A stretch of 64,000 bases of DNA from Carettochelys insculpta (lineage: Eukaryota; Chordata; Testudines; Carettochelyidae), in assembly GCF_033958435.1 (NCBI RefSeq), contig NC_134138.1, forward strand, positions 6,274,001-6,338,000, in the 5' to 3' direction. Below are positions 61,931-64,000 of the stretch, piece by piece. The notes beneath the pieces were generated by a model. That model saw only the letters and a list, made by a program, of their open reading frames with translations, had not been told where the DNA came from and did no database searches. Each line of letters begins with the position of its first letter. Positions within the stretch are counted from its first letter, which is position 1. The position numbers were made by a program, and so were the translations under genes.

Positions 61931-62556
61931 CAGGGATTCCCAACCTATGGGTCGGGACCCAAAAAGGAGTTGCCATTAGATTTTCTGAGGGTCACCAGCT
62001 GGGCAGCCCTGAGCCATATGTGGCTCTTTAAGGAGCCATTTGCAGCTCCCAATGCTCCCAGTCCCTGCCCTGCTGCGCTGAAACGGAACTCAATGTAATT
62101 GGTTTAATGGCCGGCAGGAGGGATCCTGCCCTTAACCCAATTGAACTGAGTCCCCTTTCAACATGGCAGGGCAGGGAACTGCCTGTGCTGGAGGTGGGAG
62201 AAAGGAGTAGGAGGGTTCGGGGGAGCCACGTGGAGGAGGTGGTGGCGGCCTGGTGAAGGACCAGCAGGGGGCTGCAGTAGCGCACATGCGAAGTAGATGG
62301 GGGAGCAGTTTGAGGCTGCAAGAGGTTTAAGCCTGGGGGCAGGAGGAGCAGTTTGGGGGTAGCAGAGGTTTAAACCTGGGAGGGTGAGGGGCTGCAAGGG
62401 GCTTAAGCCAGGGGCGAGGGAAGAGAATCAAGATTTAAAAAAATACATATATTCCTGGGGAGAACCACCCACCCCAGGTTTTGAATTGCCTTGGGTCACA
62501 AAGTCTTACTGAATTGTCAAAATAGGTTGCTGTCTCGAAAAGGTGTGGAACCGCTG
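61931..62556. mobile_element. hAT-like non-autonomous element, 626 bp
   Basis: The left end CAGGGATTCCCAACCTATGG is mirrored by ...AAAAGGTGTGGAACCGCTG at the right. Flanks gcttagtg (61923-61930) and gcctagag (62557-62564) agree at 6 of 8 positions. The interior has a 'gggggcaggaggagcagttt' imperfect repeat. No transposase is present. Confidence 0.8.
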
Positions 62557-62564
62557 GCCTAGAG

Positions 62565-64000
<1,436 letters not shown>

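Overview
The window is a piece of a vertebrate nuclear genome, most likely a turtle. This rests on abundant CR1 LINEs of several ages, Penelope-like elements (PLEs), an RTE/L2-like LINE, and palindromic DNA-transposon relics whose ends read GGCTACGTCTACAC or GGCCGTGTCTACAC, which I associate with chelonian and especially softshell-turtle genomes. The species call is an inference from repeat content.

The only host gene I can support is ARHGAP39 (Vilse/CrossGAP, a RhoGAP with WW, MyTH4 and RhoGAP domains), on the minus strand. A small 81-bp coding exon lies at 63883-63963 and a large 1408-bp exon at 1968-3375. They join in frame across a split Arg codon and both have GT/AG boundaries. The window therefore holds a downstream intron (1-1967), one intron of about 60.5 kb (3376-63882) and 37 bp of the intron before it. 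The WW, MyTH4 and RhoGAP exons lie outside.

The 60.5-kb intron is a layered record of transposition. At 4-7 kb there are CR1 ends, a hAT relic and a LINE tail. At 10-14 kb a young CR1 is nested in an older CR1, which is also interrupted by a 437-bp palindrome. At 14.8-15.2 kb there is an LTR-like unit. At 17.4-19.9 kb a CR1 is split by an insert that contains a hAT-like element with an 8-bp target duplication. At 20-25.4 kb there are several MITE-like repeats. At 26.4-29.2 kb a CR1 is interrupted by a 0.7-kb DNA element. At 30.5-32.2 kb a local duplication carries a GC/AC microsatellite. At 33-34 kb and 35.5 kb there are hAT and Tigger-like elements. An RTE/L2-like LINE with an 11-bp target duplication spans 35.9-38.4 kb, and a second truncated copy sits inside a CR1 at 44.2-44.9 kb. 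From 39.5 to 53.6 kb there is a cluster of PLE fragments, most carrying inverted terminal modules. At 48.6-49.1 and 60.6-61.0 kb there are two composite tRNA-like cassettes.

The most interesting layer is the PLE material. Its terminal module repeatedly carries a hammerhead-ribozyme-like core (CTGANGA, stem II, GAAA). Two very short elements (45749-45940 and 59211-59421), flanked by 8- and 12-bp target duplications, consist almost only of two such modules in inverted orientation. All transposon coding regions seen are truncated or broken. Nothing in the window looks bacterial, viral-plasmid or CRISPR-like.
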